DNA of 40,512 bases from JACTMJ01 sp039812845 (GTDB lineage: Bacteria > Acidobacteriota > Terriglobia > Bryobacterales > Bryobacteraceae). Within the stretch, counting starts at the first letter, position 1; every line of letters begins with the position of its first letter. This document shows, piece by piece, positions 17,892 through 26,240 of this stretch. The translations under genes were made by a program, and so were the position numbers. The notes under the pieces are model-generated. The model made no database searches and had not been told where the DNA came from. It was given only the letters and a program-made list of their open reading frames with translations. The stretch covers positions 1 through 40,512 of the forward strand of contig JBDIBK010000021.1 in assembly GCA_039812845.1 (NCBI GenBank), given 5' to 3'.

Positions 17892-18146
17892 CTAGGCTGG
17901 TTCCGCGGGCCGCATGGCATCGTCGATCGGGGAAACCAGAGCCAAATTCAGCCTGCGCTCCGGGCTCTGATGCAGTTGCCTTCCATACTCGATCACCATC
18001 GCGACGACCTGCTCCGGCGCCTCCAGCACCATAAACTTCTCTCCCGTGGTGAGAGAGATCACCGTGTCGGGCGTCGTCTCGACATACTCGATCAGCTCCG
18101 CGTTGACATAGATGGGCTCGTGATTAAGCCGGGTCACTCGAATCAT
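17892..18146 (-). CDS. flbD: FlbD-family flagellar protein
   Basis: The protein has 84 residues. The sequence begins MIRVTRLNHEPIYVNAELIE and continues with VETTPDTVISLTTGEKFMV, the pattern of the small FlbD family found in flagellar operons of many phyla. This family is distinct from the Caulobacter FlbD response regulator; its biochemical role is poorly known. The start at 18146 has GGGAG nine bases upstream and matches the family start; the frame is open to 18224 but that extension is unlike the family. It is first in the flbD-motA-motB group and divergent from an unassigned gene. Confidence 0.88.
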   Translation of the reverse strand: MIRVTRLNHEPIYVNAELIEYVETTPDTVISLTTGEKFMVLEAPEQVVAMVIEYGRQLHQSPERRLNLALVSPIDDAMRPAEPA

Positions 18147-18327
18147 GCAATCCACTCCCGCAACTTCTCTTATCGTTCGAAGCGGCGGGCGCTTGAGGAG
18201 CCTGCGTCGATTCGCCGATACCACGAGGGTTTCCCATTCCCAATTGCATTCCCTTGCCCGCCTGCGGACAAGGTTTCCAATTGGCTATCGAGTTGCTCAA
18301 GGGTTTTCGATGAAGGAAATCGCCCCC

Positions 18328-18837
18328 ATGCAAATGCGAGGATCCGAGCCGGAAAACCCGTTGCCCGCATCCGCTCCATCGGGCTTCGAGGAGAGGATTC
18401 CCCTCGATTCTCGCTCCTCGGAGGATGTGCTCGCGGAAGAATCGGAGAGCGTCTCGCGCAGGCTGGCAGCGGAGTTGCTGGACGCCGTGGACAGCGGCTC
18501 GTCCGCCGCACTGCTCGAGATCCTGTCGCGGATTGCCTTTGTCGACGCGGAGACGGCGGACGTGGGAGAAGCGGACAACGGCGCGGAGCGGGAGAAGCTG
18601 GAGCTGCTGCGCGCGCTTGCCGTGCAAATGCGCCTGGACCTGCACGCCATGCTGATGCATATCTGTCAGCGGATCGAAGCGTCGCGAGGCTATCTGGATA
18701 TCGCCAGGCATCTGGCGGGCCGGGCCCCCGGCAGCGGATCCGATCTGGGGAATGCGCTCCCTCGCATCGGTTGCCACGATGGGCTCGCATGGAATGGACG
18801 GGAAGTTGACGCCAACGGGCCAAGTGGCGAAATTTGA
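18328..18837 (+). CDS. Hypothetical acidic helical protein
   Basis: About 169 residues; the function is not recognised. Third codon positions are strongly G/C and the protein reads as a plausible soluble domain. A low-complexity Ser/Glu/Pro-rich N-terminus is followed by helices (SVSRRLAAELLDAVDSG; ALLEILSRIAFVDAET; REKLELLRALAVQMRLDLHAMLMHICQRIEA). There is no signal peptide or membrane segment. The start is uncertain: ATG 18328 has AAGGA about ten bases upstream, and ATG 18310 is also possible. It diverges from flbD with about 180 bases between them, so a role linked to motility is conceivable but unsupported. Confidence 0.55.
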   Translation: MQMRGSEPENPLPASAPSGFEERIPLDSRSSEDVLAEESESVSRRLAAELLDAVDSGSSAALLEILSRIAFVDAETADVGEADNGAEREKLELLRALAVQMRLDLHAMLMHICQRIEASRGYLDIARHLAGRAPGSGSDLGNALPRIGCHDGLAWNGREVDANGPSGEI

Positions 18838-18864
18838 ACACCCCGCTTCTGAAGCGATGCTCCG

Positions 18865-19380
18865 CTATTCGAGAAGAGTAAGAATGCTGCGGAGTTCCTC
18901 TCGCAGTCCGTTGATCGTAACGGCCCCAGGCGTCGGCGTGGATTCGCCACCGCTGGCGGCGGCCTCCTTCTCCACGCCATTTCCCGCTTCGGCTGGTGCA
19001 AGCATGGCAACAACGTCCGCCGCTTCCGCAGCGGAATCTTCCGCCGCGCGTGGCCGCCGCTGGCCCAGTTCCTTCAGGTATTGCCGCGCACCCTTGATCG
19101 TATATTGCCGGTCGTAAAGCAACTGCCGGATCAGCAGCAACTGTTCGACTTCCCTGCGCCGGTACATTCGGTGTCCCGTTCCGGATTTCTTGGGAGCAAG
19201 CTGGGAAAACTCGGTCTCCCAATAGCGCAGCACGTAGGGTTCAACTCCCACAATCCGGCTCACTTCGCCAATCCGAAAGACGAGCTTGTCTGGAATCTGG
19301 GCGGAGGTGGAGGATGCGGAAGCCGGTTTGGGAGAGACACCTTTGCGCGAGCGCTCGCCATGTTCACCCATATGAGGCAT
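18865..19380 (-). CDS. MerR-family transcriptional regulator
   Basis: The protein has 171 residues. After a flexible N-terminus, a MerR-type winged helix-turn-helix runs over about residues 33-105 (FRIGEVSRIVGVEPYVLRYWETEF; HRMYRRREVEQLLLIRQLLYD; YTIKGARQYLKEL). The C-terminal part is alanine-rich and ends in a short helix (INGLREELRSILTLLE), with no cysteines of the metal-sensing type. It belongs to the MerR-like group without a known effector domain. ATG 19380 or 19371 may start it; neither has a good ribosome binding site. It diverges from rlmB with 100 bases between the start codons, which may hold control sites for both. Confidence 0.85.
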   Translation of the reverse strand: MPHMGEHGERSRKGVSPKPASASSTSAQIPDKLVFRIGEVSRIVGVEPYVLRYWETEFSQLAPKKSGTGHRMYRRREVEQLLLIRQLLYDRQYTIKGARQYLKELGQRRPRAAEDSAAEAADVVAMLAPAEAGNGVEKEAAASGGESTPTPGAVTINGLREELRSILTLLE

Positions 19381-19480
19381 TCTAATGCAAAATGGAGGTT
19401 CGAGCGCGCGCCATGAGCGTGAATTTCTGGCGGGTGCCGCGGAGAGGCGCGATTGGGTGCCGGCCGCGCGAGCGAAATCT

Positions 19481-20224
19481 ATGAATCTGCGTTCTGGAAT
19501 CAACCCCGTGATGGAAGCCCTGCGCGCGGGCGCGCCGCTCGAACGCATTCTGATTGCAAAAGGCGCGGGCGGCGCACGGATCCAGGCGATTGTCGATGCC
19601 GCGCGCCAGGCCGGAGTGCCGGTACGCTTTGAACCCCGGGAAGCGCTGGACCGCATGACAAAGAACGGCGTTCATCAGGGGGTAGTCGCGTATGGCGGGG
19701 CGCAAGGCTACGCGGGACTGGACAGCGTATCGGGAGCGGAGATGCTTGTCCTTCTCGATGGCGTCGAAGATCCGCACAACTTGGGGGCGATTGCCCGCAG
19801 CGCCCATGCGGCGGGAGCCGGCGCCGTGGTGATCCCGGAGCGCCGCGCGGTGGGGGTGACGGATGTCGTGCAAAAGGCGGCGGCGGGCGCTCTCGAATAC
19901 CTGCCGATTTCAAGAGTAAAGAACCTGGCCCAAGCGATGGAATCCCTCAAGGCGGAGGGCTACTGGATCTACGGTCTGGACGAACGGGCCGAGATGCCCT
20001 ATCACCAAGTAGAATGGAATCCGCTGAGCATGATCGTGCTCGGGGCCGAAGGCCACGGCCTTCACCGCCTGGTTCGCGACCGCTGCGACGTGCTTCTGAG
20101 CATTCCCATGGCCGGTGCAGTGGCTTCGCTGAATGTCTCTGTGGCCGCGGGCGTCGTGCTGTTTGACTGGCGGCGCAAACGGACGGAGACCGAACGGGCG
20201 AAGGAACCGCGCGCCACCGCCTAA
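19481..20224 (+). CDS. rlmB: RNA 2'-O-methyltransferase, TrmH/SpoU family (RlmB-like)
   Basis: The protein has 247 residues. The N-terminal substrate-binding domain starts with LRSGINPVMEALRAG. The SPOUT knot motifs follow: motif 1 VEDPHNLGAIARSAHAAG with catalytic Asn and Arg, motif 2 VLGAEGHGL, and motif 3 IPMAGAVASLNVSVAAG. The family methylates ribose 2'-OH in rRNA or tRNA with S-adenosylmethionine; the arrangement best fits RlmB, which modifies G2251 of 23S rRNA, but a tRNA target is possible. The start at ATG 19481 lacks a strong ribosome binding site; it fits the family N-terminus. Gamma-glutamyltransferase follows after 43 bases. Confidence 0.88.
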   Translation: MNLRSGINPVMEALRAGAPLERILIAKGAGGARIQAIVDAARQAGVPVRFEPREALDRMTKNGVHQGVVAYGGAQGYAGLDSVSGAEMLVLLDGVEDPHNLGAIARSAHAAGAGAVVIPERRAVGVTDVVQKAAAGALEYLPISRVKNLAQAMESLKAEGYWIYGLDERAEMPYHQVEWNPLSMIVLGAEGHGLHRLVRDRCDVLLSIPMAGAVASLNVSVAAGVVLFDWRRKRTETERAKEPRATA

Positions 20225-20267
20225 CGGAAAGGACGCCGAAGTCCGCGCACACAATGGATGGGATCTT

Positions 20268-21977
20268 ATGCGCATATTCCTCGCCGCCGTATTGATCGCA
20301 ATTTTGCTTCCTCTTGGGCGAGCCACGGAACCCGTCCGCGCGCGCCACGGAATGGTGGTTTCGGCTGATCTCGTCGCGAGTGGGATCGGCGCGGAAGTGC
20401 TTAAGAGCGGGGGCAACGCGGTGGATGCGGCCGTGGCCGTGGGCTTCGCCCTGGCGGTGACGCACCCCGCGGCCGGCAATCTGGGTGGCGGCGGATTCAT
20501 GCTGATCCGCAGGGCGGATGGGTCGGCCACATTCCTTGACTTCCGCGAAATGGCACCCGCCTCCGCCCGACGAGACATGTACGTTGCCCGGCCGAACTCG
20601 GGCGTCATCCATTCCGATTATCAGGGCCGGCAGGTGCAAATCGAGATCAACGAAAGCCTGGTGGGCTGGCGCGCCTCCGGGGTGCCGGGCACGGTGTGCG
20701 GCCTTGAGATGGCTTCGAAGAAGTACGGGCGCAAGCCCTGGAAGGACTTGGTTCTGCCTGCAGTGAATCTGGCGCGGAACGGGTTCCCGGTGGATTACAG
20801 TCTGGCTACCAGCCTGAAAGATTCCACTGCGTTGCTCGGGCGCTTCCCGGAATCGAAACGGATTTTCCTGCGGGATGGGGAGTTCCATCAAGCGGGCGAC
20901 CTCTTTCGTCAACCGGAATTAGCGGCCGTGCTCGAACGGATCGCGGAGCGGGGAGCACGGGATTTCTATGAAGGCGATACCGCCCGGCTGATCGCGGACG
21001 GAATGAAGAAGAACGGCGGCGAAATCACGCTCGACGATCTGAAAAACTATCGTGCGGTGGAACGAGAACCGCTGACCGCGGAGTACAAGGGCTACACCAT
21101 CGTCACCGCCCCTCCACCGAGTTCCGGCGGCGTGGGCATCCTTGAAATGCTCGGAATGCTCGACGGGAGCGGATATGAGCAAGGCGGCTTCAATTCGGCA
21201 AGCACCTGGCATTACTTGGCCGAAGTCATGCGCCGTTCCTACGCGGATCGCAGCGAGTACTTGGCGGATCCCGATTTTTATTCCGTGCCATTGAGCAGGC
21301 TGCTCGACAAACGCTACCTCGCCAGCCGGCGCTCCACCATTGATCGCTCCAGAGCATCGCGCAGCGAGGACGTTCGTCCGGGGAGCGCGCCGGGTTACGA
21401 AAGCATGGAGACAACCCATTTCTCCATCGTCGATCGCGACGGGAATGCTGTGGCGATGACGTACACGCTGAATGGAAGCTATGGCTCCGGCGTGACGGTT
21501 CCGGGAGCCGGATTCCTGCTCAACAACGAGATGGACGATTTTGCCACGCGGCCGGGGCAAGCCAACATGTTCGGGCTGGTGCAAGGCGAGGCGAACAAGG
21601 TGGAACCCGGCAAGCGGCCCTTGTCTTCGATGACGCCCACGATCGTCGCCAGGAAGGGCAAGCTCGCGATGGTCGCGGGCGCGCCGGGGGGCGGGCGCAT
21701 CATCAACGCCGTGCTTCAGGCGATCCTGAATGTGATCGACTTTGGCATGAACGCGCAACAGGCGGTGGATGCTCCGCGCATTCATCACCAGTGGATGCCC
21801 GACCAACTGAATGTAGAATCCGGCGTTTCGCCGGATACCATCGCCCTGCTCAAACGAATGGGGCACGATGTCGTTGAGATCGGTAACGTCGGTCGTTTGC
21901 AATTGATTGTGGTGAATGGAGAATGGTTAGAGGGCGGGTCGAACTCGATTCCGCACGGCGGGGCGGTGGGATACTGA
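20268..21977 (+). CDS. ggt: Gamma-glutamyltransferase precursor
   Basis: The protein has 569 residues, the normal size of the proenzyme. A signal peptide (MRIFLAAVLIAILLPLGRA) sends it to the periplasm. It cleaves itself before a Thr that becomes the catalytic N-terminus of the small subunit: here Thr382 in ETTHFSIVDRDGNAVAMTYT. Other family marks are GGNAVDAAVA, NLGGGGFM, LNGSYGSG, PLSSMTPTIV and APGGGRI. It transfers or hydrolyses gamma-glutamyl groups, mainly from glutathione. The start at 20268 follows a weak GGGA. It lies 43 bases after rlmB and 43 before the PHP-type gene, probably on one transcript. Confidence 0.95.
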   Translation: MRIFLAAVLIAILLPLGRATEPVRARHGMVVSADLVASGIGAEVLKSGGNAVDAAVAVGFALAVTHPAAGNLGGGGFMLIRRADGSATFLDFREMAPASARRDMYVARPNSGVIHSDYQGRQVQIEINESLVGWRASGVPGTVCGLEMASKKYGRKPWKDLVLPAVNLARNGFPVDYSLATSLKDSTALLGRFPESKRIFLRDGEFHQAGDLFRQPELAAVLERIAERGARDFYEGDTARLIADGMKKNGGEITLDDLKNYRAVEREPLTAEYKGYTIVTAPPPSSGGVGILEMLGMLDGSGYEQGGFNSASTWHYLAEVMRRSYADRSEYLADPDFYSVPLSRLLDKRYLASRRSTIDRSRASRSEDVRPGSAPGYESMETTHFSIVDRDGNAVAMTYTLNGSYGSGVTVPGAGFLLNNEMDDFATRPGQANMFGLVQGEANKVEPGKRPLSSMTPTIVARKGKLAMVAGAPGGGRIINAVLQAILNVIDFGMNAQQAVDAPRIHHQWMPDQLNVESGVSPDTIALLKRMGHDVVEIGNVGRLQLIVVNGEWLEGGSNSIPHGGAVGY

Positions 21978-22020
21978 TCGCTTCGTCTCAAGAAGTGTCT
22001 AAGCAGCGGCGGGTGGAGAT

Positions 22021-23598
22021 ATGACACGCAGGGATCTGGTGCGGGCGAGCGGTGCGGCGCTGGGCGCGACGGCTGCGATCGGTGCGCAGACGGCAACGGG
22101 ACAGCCAGGAGAGTATCGCAATTTTTTCGGCGATTTGCACAATCACAACCAGGTTGGTTACGCGCAGGGAACGCTCGAGCGCAGTTTTGAGATCGCCCGC
22201 AATCACCTGGACTTTTATGCCTTTACTCCCCACTCCTACTGGCCCGACATGGGCGCGTACGACGGCCGAATCGAGACCAAGTGGCGGAACGGGTTCTATG
22301 TCGCTAAAGCCAACTGGCCGGAGGTCGTGAAGCTGGCCCGGCAGTATGACGAACCCGGACGCTTCGTGACCATCCTCGGCTATGAACGGCACGGCGCGGC
22401 CGAAGGTGACTATCACATTCTCTTTCCGGACCTGAAGGGCGATTACGAACTCATCGAGAATCTTCCCGCGCTGCAGGCGTTCGCCCGCGAAAGAGGCTGC
22501 ATCCTGGTTCCTCATCACCCCGCGAATCGCCTGGGGCACCGCGGCATCAATGCGCACGCGGTGGACCCGCGCGTCTCGCCAGTGCTCGAGATTCACTCCG
22601 AATGGGGCTCCGCCGAACACGACCGGGCACCGAACCCGTACAAACGGCACACGGAAGGTGGACGGTGGACCAAGCACACGCTGCAGCACTATCTGGCGCA
22701 GGGAATGCGTTTCGGCGTTGTGGCCAGCACCGACGACCATCTAGGCTACCCAGGCGCGTACCGGGAAGGCCTCGCGGCGGTGAAGACCACCGAGCTCACC
22801 CGCGAAGCGATTTTTGATGCTCTCCGCAACCGCCGCACCTATGCCGTCACCGGAGACCGAATCGATCTCGACTTCTATTTGAACGGGCGCATCATGGGCC
22901 AGGAGCTTCCCTATGCGCGACAGCGTTCGCTGAAGGTGGATGTGCGCGGTTGGGACGTCGTCGATCGCGTGGAAGTGCTCAAGAACAACCGGGTGGTCCA
23001 CCGGGATTTTCCCATGGACGCCGTTCCCACGGCGCAGAGCTGGCGGAGGCCGGTGGCGCTGCGCTTTGAGTATGGCTGGGGGCCATGGCCCGCGCTCGGC
23101 TGGGGAGGCACGGCGGATTGGGAGTTCACGATTGCCGTGGAGAACGGGAAGATCGAGGCCGTGCAGCCGTGTTTCGTAACCGGTCCGCTCGACGAGTTTC
23201 GGAGGGACCGCATCCTCGAGCGCACGGAAACGTCGGTGAAGGTGCGGAGTTTCACCGCGCTGAAACAGCAGGTGGACGATTACTCCCAGAAGGCAATCGT
23301 GCTGCGAGTGCAGGGCGCGCCGGAAACGCGCGTCACCGTTGCCTGCACAAGACCAAGACCTTGCTCTCTCACGCAGACCTTCGCTCAGTTGAGCGAATCG
23401 AACGAGATGTTGTTTACCGCGAAGTTTCCATGGGAATCCGCGATGCTCCATCGCGTTGTCTTTGAAGAAAATCATCTCAGCCGTTTCACCTTTGAAGACG
23501 AAGACGACGGCAAAGAGGCAAACTGGTATTACGTGCGCGTGGTGCAGGCCAATGGGGAGTTGGCGTGGTCCAGCCCCATTTGGGTAGAGAAGGCATAG
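22021..23598 (+). CDS. Secreted PHP/CehA-like metallohydrolase
   Basis: The protein has 525 residues. A twin-arginine signal opens it (MTRRDLVRASGAALGATAAIGA). The catalytic part carries PHP-type metal motifs: GDLHNHNQ (about 38-45), TPHSYW, VPHHPANRLGHRG, LEIHSEWG and STDDHLGYPG. It resembles the CehA/McbA and DUF3604 groups, which include phosphoesterase- and carbamate-hydrolase-like enzymes. The C-terminal 200 residues are beta-rich and unassigned. The natural substrate is unknown. GGTGGAG lies six bases before ATG 22021. It is placed between ggt and a nitrilase-type gene with short gaps of 43 and 39 bases. Confidence 0.82.
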   Translation: MTRRDLVRASGAALGATAAIGAQTATGQPGEYRNFFGDLHNHNQVGYAQGTLERSFEIARNHLDFYAFTPHSYWPDMGAYDGRIETKWRNGFYVAKANWPEVVKLARQYDEPGRFVTILGYERHGAAEGDYHILFPDLKGDYELIENLPALQAFARERGCILVPHHPANRLGHRGINAHAVDPRVSPVLEIHSEWGSAEHDRAPNPYKRHTEGGRWTKHTLQHYLAQGMRFGVVASTDDHLGYPGAYREGLAAVKTTELTREAIFDALRNRRTYAVTGDRIDLDFYLNGRIMGQELPYARQRSLKVDVRGWDVVDRVEVLKNNRVVHRDFPMDAVPTAQSWRRPVALRFEYGWGPWPALGWGGTADWEFTIAVENGKIEAVQPCFVTGPLDEFRRDRILERTETSVKVRSFTALKQQVDDYSQKAIVLRVQGAPETRVTVACTRPRPCSLTQTFAQLSESNEMLFTAKFPWESAMLHRVVFEENHLSRFTFEDEDDGKEANWYYVRVVQANGELAWSSPIWVEKA

Positions 23599-23637
23599 CG
23601 GCGCGAAAACTCAAATCATGAGGACACACTGCAACGT

Positions 23638-24630
23638 ATGAAAGCGATTCGTGTGGGCACCGCGCAGTTCGAAGCGCGGGATGGAGACAAGGCGTACAAT
23701 CTGGGCGTGATCGCCCGGTTGGCGGCGCAAGCGAAGGGCGACGGCGCGGAACTCGTCTGTTTTCACGAGTGCTCGATCGGCGGGTACACGTATCTCGAAA
23801 CGCTGGACCGCGCGGGCCTCGACGCCGTGGCCGAAGAGGTTCCGGATGGCCCGTCCATTCAGCGCCTCATCGGGATTGCGCGCGACGTGGGCGTTTCGAT
23901 TGGCGCGGGGCTTATCGAGCGCGCCGATGGCCGACTCTACAATACTTACGCGGTTGTCTCTCCCGAAGGGTTGGTGGCAAGACACCGCAAGATCCACGCC
24001 TTCGTGAACGACGCGCTCTCCTGCGGCGATTCCTACACCGTCTTTGATCACCTCGGCTGCCGCATTGGCATCCTGATCTGTTACGACAACAATCTTCCCG
24101 AGAACGGACGCATGACGGCCCTGCTCGGTGCCGATATCATCCTGGCTCCTCACGTCACCGGTTGTCTGCCCTCCGCGATGCCCGGCCGAGGGACGGTGGC
24201 GCCGGAGATCTGGCACAACCGCGAGCTTGATCCGGTGCGCTGCCGCCAGGAATTCGACGGACCAAAGGGCCGTGCCTGGTGGATGCGCTGGCTGCCAGCC
24301 CGTGCCTGGGAGAACGGCGTGTTTCTCGTCTACGCGAATCCCATTGGCGAAGAAGGCGGCACGATCAAGCCGGGTGGATCCATGATCCTCGATCCCTTCG
24401 GCGAAGTCTTGGCCGAGTGCCGCAAGTTGGGCGACGACGTGACCGTGGCAACGCTCGATCCGGAAAAGCGCAAACTGGCTTCGGGACCCGGTTACATCCG
24501 TGCACGGCGGCCTGACCTGTACGCGAAGATGCTGGAACCAAACCCGCATGTCTCGCCCGATGGACGGCCGGAAGTGTGGTGGAAGAAGAACCGCGCCGCG
24601 GCGGCTACAGGGGAGAAGGTTTCAACGTAG
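23638..24630 (+). CDS. Carbon-nitrogen hydrolase (nitrilase superfamily)
   Basis: The protein has 330 residues. The catalytic triad of the superfamily is visible: Glu44 (FHECSIGGY), Lys118 (HRKIH) and Cys148 (GILICYDNNLPE). These cytoplasmic enzymes cleave amides, carbamoyl groups or, more rarely, nitriles. The ICYD context suggests an amidase- or carbamoylase-type member and not a true nitrilase. There is no signal peptide. GAGGA lies about 13 bases before ATG 23638. The last 26 bases overlap the end of the convergent sulfatase gene. It is probably the last gene of the ggt group. Confidence 0.88.
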   Translation: MKAIRVGTAQFEARDGDKAYNLGVIARLAAQAKGDGAELVCFHECSIGGYTYLETLDRAGLDAVAEEVPDGPSIQRLIGIARDVGVSIGAGLIERADGRLYNTYAVVSPEGLVARHRKIHAFVNDALSCGDSYTVFDHLGCRIGILICYDNNLPENGRMTALLGADIILAPHVTGCLPSAMPGRGTVAPEIWHNRELDPVRCRQEFDGPKGRAWWMRWLPARAWENGVFLVYANPIGEEGGTIKPGGSMILDPFGEVLAECRKLGDDVTVATLDPEKRKLASGPGYIRARRPDLYAKMLEPNPHVSPDGRPEVWWKKNRAAAATGEKVST

Positions 24631-26071
24631 GGCGCTCTCGCATCGCCGTGGCGGCATTCGGATTTCGCGTGGGCATCTGCGCATCGACCGATTGCCGCCA
24701 TACCGTCAATTGCCTCTGCATCCGGCGAGCCCGCTCCGGTTCGCGCCCGGCAAGATCCCTCCGCTCGTAGGGATCGTCCCGCAGATGATAGAGCTCCACG
24801 CGTCCATCTTCGAAGTATTCGATCAGCTTCCACTTTCCTTCGATTACAGCGCTCGCCGGCGTGGTCGTGGTGTAGTAGTGCGGGAAGTGGAAAAAGAGCG
24901 GGCGCCGCGGCAAGACCGTGTTTGGATTGCGGAGAAGCGCGGCGAAGCTCTTGCCGTCCATTGCAGCCGCCTGCGTTGAGGGTATCGGCGAGCCGCTCAG
25001 TTCCGCCAGGGTGGGATACAGATCGAAGCTGACAATCGGCGTTTCACAGATGTGCCCGGCACTCCCGGGAAGCCGCACCAGCAGCGGGACCCGGATACCG
25101 CCTTCATAGAGCGAGCCTTTGCCGGAGCGCCATGGTGCGTTGCTCGTCACCACCGCGCCTCCATGCTCGTTGATAAAGCCTCCGTTGTCGGAAGTAAAGA
25201 CAACGATCGTGTTCGAAGCCTGGCCAGTCTCTTCAAGCTTTCGCATCAGCCGCCCTACATTCTCGTCCATGCTATGGACCATGGCGGCGTAGGCAGCATT
25301 GGTATGATGCATCCCATCACCCAGTTTCCGCTGATAATGAGCCACGAGTTCCGGCTTTCCTTCAACCGGGGTATGGACGGTGTAATACCAAAGATTGAGG
25401 AAAAACGGCTGGTCTTTGGTCCGGTCGAGGAAGGCTATCGCCTCATCGGTAAGCCGATCTGGAAGATAATCTCCCTCCTTGCTATCGCCAAGACCGGGCA
25501 CGTAGCGGGGCTCGCCTCCGTAATGTTTGTCGCCCCGCCAGGGATAGTAGTACGTCTGTGGCGCACCCCATAAGGTGCCGCCGATATTGATGTCGAAGCC
25601 CTGCTGCTCCGGATAGTGCGCCGCATCTCCGAGGTGCCACTTTCCAATGTGGGCCGTGCGATAGCCATTTGCCCGCAGCGTCTCCGCCATGGTGACCTCG
25701 GAAAGCGGAAGGTCTGGAACCGTGCGTGGCGGAATAAGTTCTCGGCTGGGGACGGGTTCCCGTAAGGCCTCTTCACGCCAAACGGTCATATGGAGGCGCG
25801 CGGGAGACTTGCCCGTGAGAAGGGATGCGCGGGTGGGAGTGCAGATCGACGCGGCGGCGTAGGCGTTTGTGAATTTGACCGATTCCGCGGCGAGCCGGTC
25901 AATGTTCGGCGTCTCATGAAGATCCGCGCCATAGCAAGCCAGATCCGATGCACCCAAGTCGTCCACCAGAATGAAGAGAATGTTCGGTTTACGATTTGCA
26001 GGTGGCTGCGCGGTGGCCATCGTTAATGCGCCAAGACCACTCAACGAACGGAGAAAACGACGCCGATCCAT
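24605..26071 (-). CDS. Sulfatase with Tat-type signal
   Basis: The protein has 488 residues and is of the arylsulfatase type. The signal peptide has three consecutive arginines and a hydrophobic core (MDRRRFLRSLSGLGALTMATA). Metal ligands begin with NILFILVDDLGASDL (Asp37, Asp38). Cys77 in CTPTRASLLTGK is in the CxPxR motif, which a formylglycine-generating enzyme converts to the catalytic residue; that enzyme is not in the window. The substrate is probably a sulfated carbohydrate or aryl sulfate, not decidable here. It reads in the same direction as aspS, 169 bases downstream of it, and its 3' end overlaps the nitrilase gene. Confidence 0.93.
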   Translation of the reverse strand: MDRRRFLRSLSGLGALTMATAQPPANRKPNILFILVDDLGASDLACYGADLHETPNIDRLAAESVKFTNAYAAASICTPTRASLLTGKSPARLHMTVWREEALREPVPSRELIPPRTVPDLPLSEVTMAETLRANGYRTAHIGKWHLGDAAHYPEQQGFDINIGGTLWGAPQTYYYPWRGDKHYGGEPRYVPGLGDSKEGDYLPDRLTDEAIAFLDRTKDQPFFLNLWYYTVHTPVEGKPELVAHYQRKLGDGMHHTNAAYAAMVHSMDENVGRLMRKLEETGQASNTIVVFTSDNGGFINEHGGAVVTSNAPWRSGKGSLYEGGIRVPLLVRLPGSAGHICETPIVSFDLYPTLAELSGSPIPSTQAAAMDGKSFAALLRNPNTVLPRRPLFFHFPHYYTTTTPASAVIEGKWKLIEYFEDGRVELYHLRDDPYERRDLAGREPERARRMQRQLTVWRQSVDAQMPTRNPNAATAMRERPTLKPSPL

Positions 26072-26143
26072 CTCGGAATATTATCGCAGGGGCACTCTCA
26101 CCTGGGCGATTTCGAGCAGGATCGAAGCATTTAACGAGTCCCT

Positions 26144-26173
26144 GTGTCCGTCAGCCGGAGCGCATGCGGACAC
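26144..26173 (-). terminator. Weak hairpin between aspS and the sulfatase gene
   Basis: GTGTCCG (26144-26150) and CGGACAC (26167-26173) can pair with a 16-base loop. It lies in the 169-base gap downstream of aspS. No T-tract follows on the minus strand, so termination is only a possibility. Nothing else was recognised in this gap. Confidence 0.25.
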
Positions 26174-26240
26174 GCCGCACCCATCGGGACGAAGATGTGC
26201 GCGCCACGACGAAAGGGCTTCCCGAGGTGGCCCGATTGCC

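Noticed and set aside
16403..18034. 543-codon open frame opposite motB/motA
   Set aside because: Covers both stator genes in antisense; no domain pattern.
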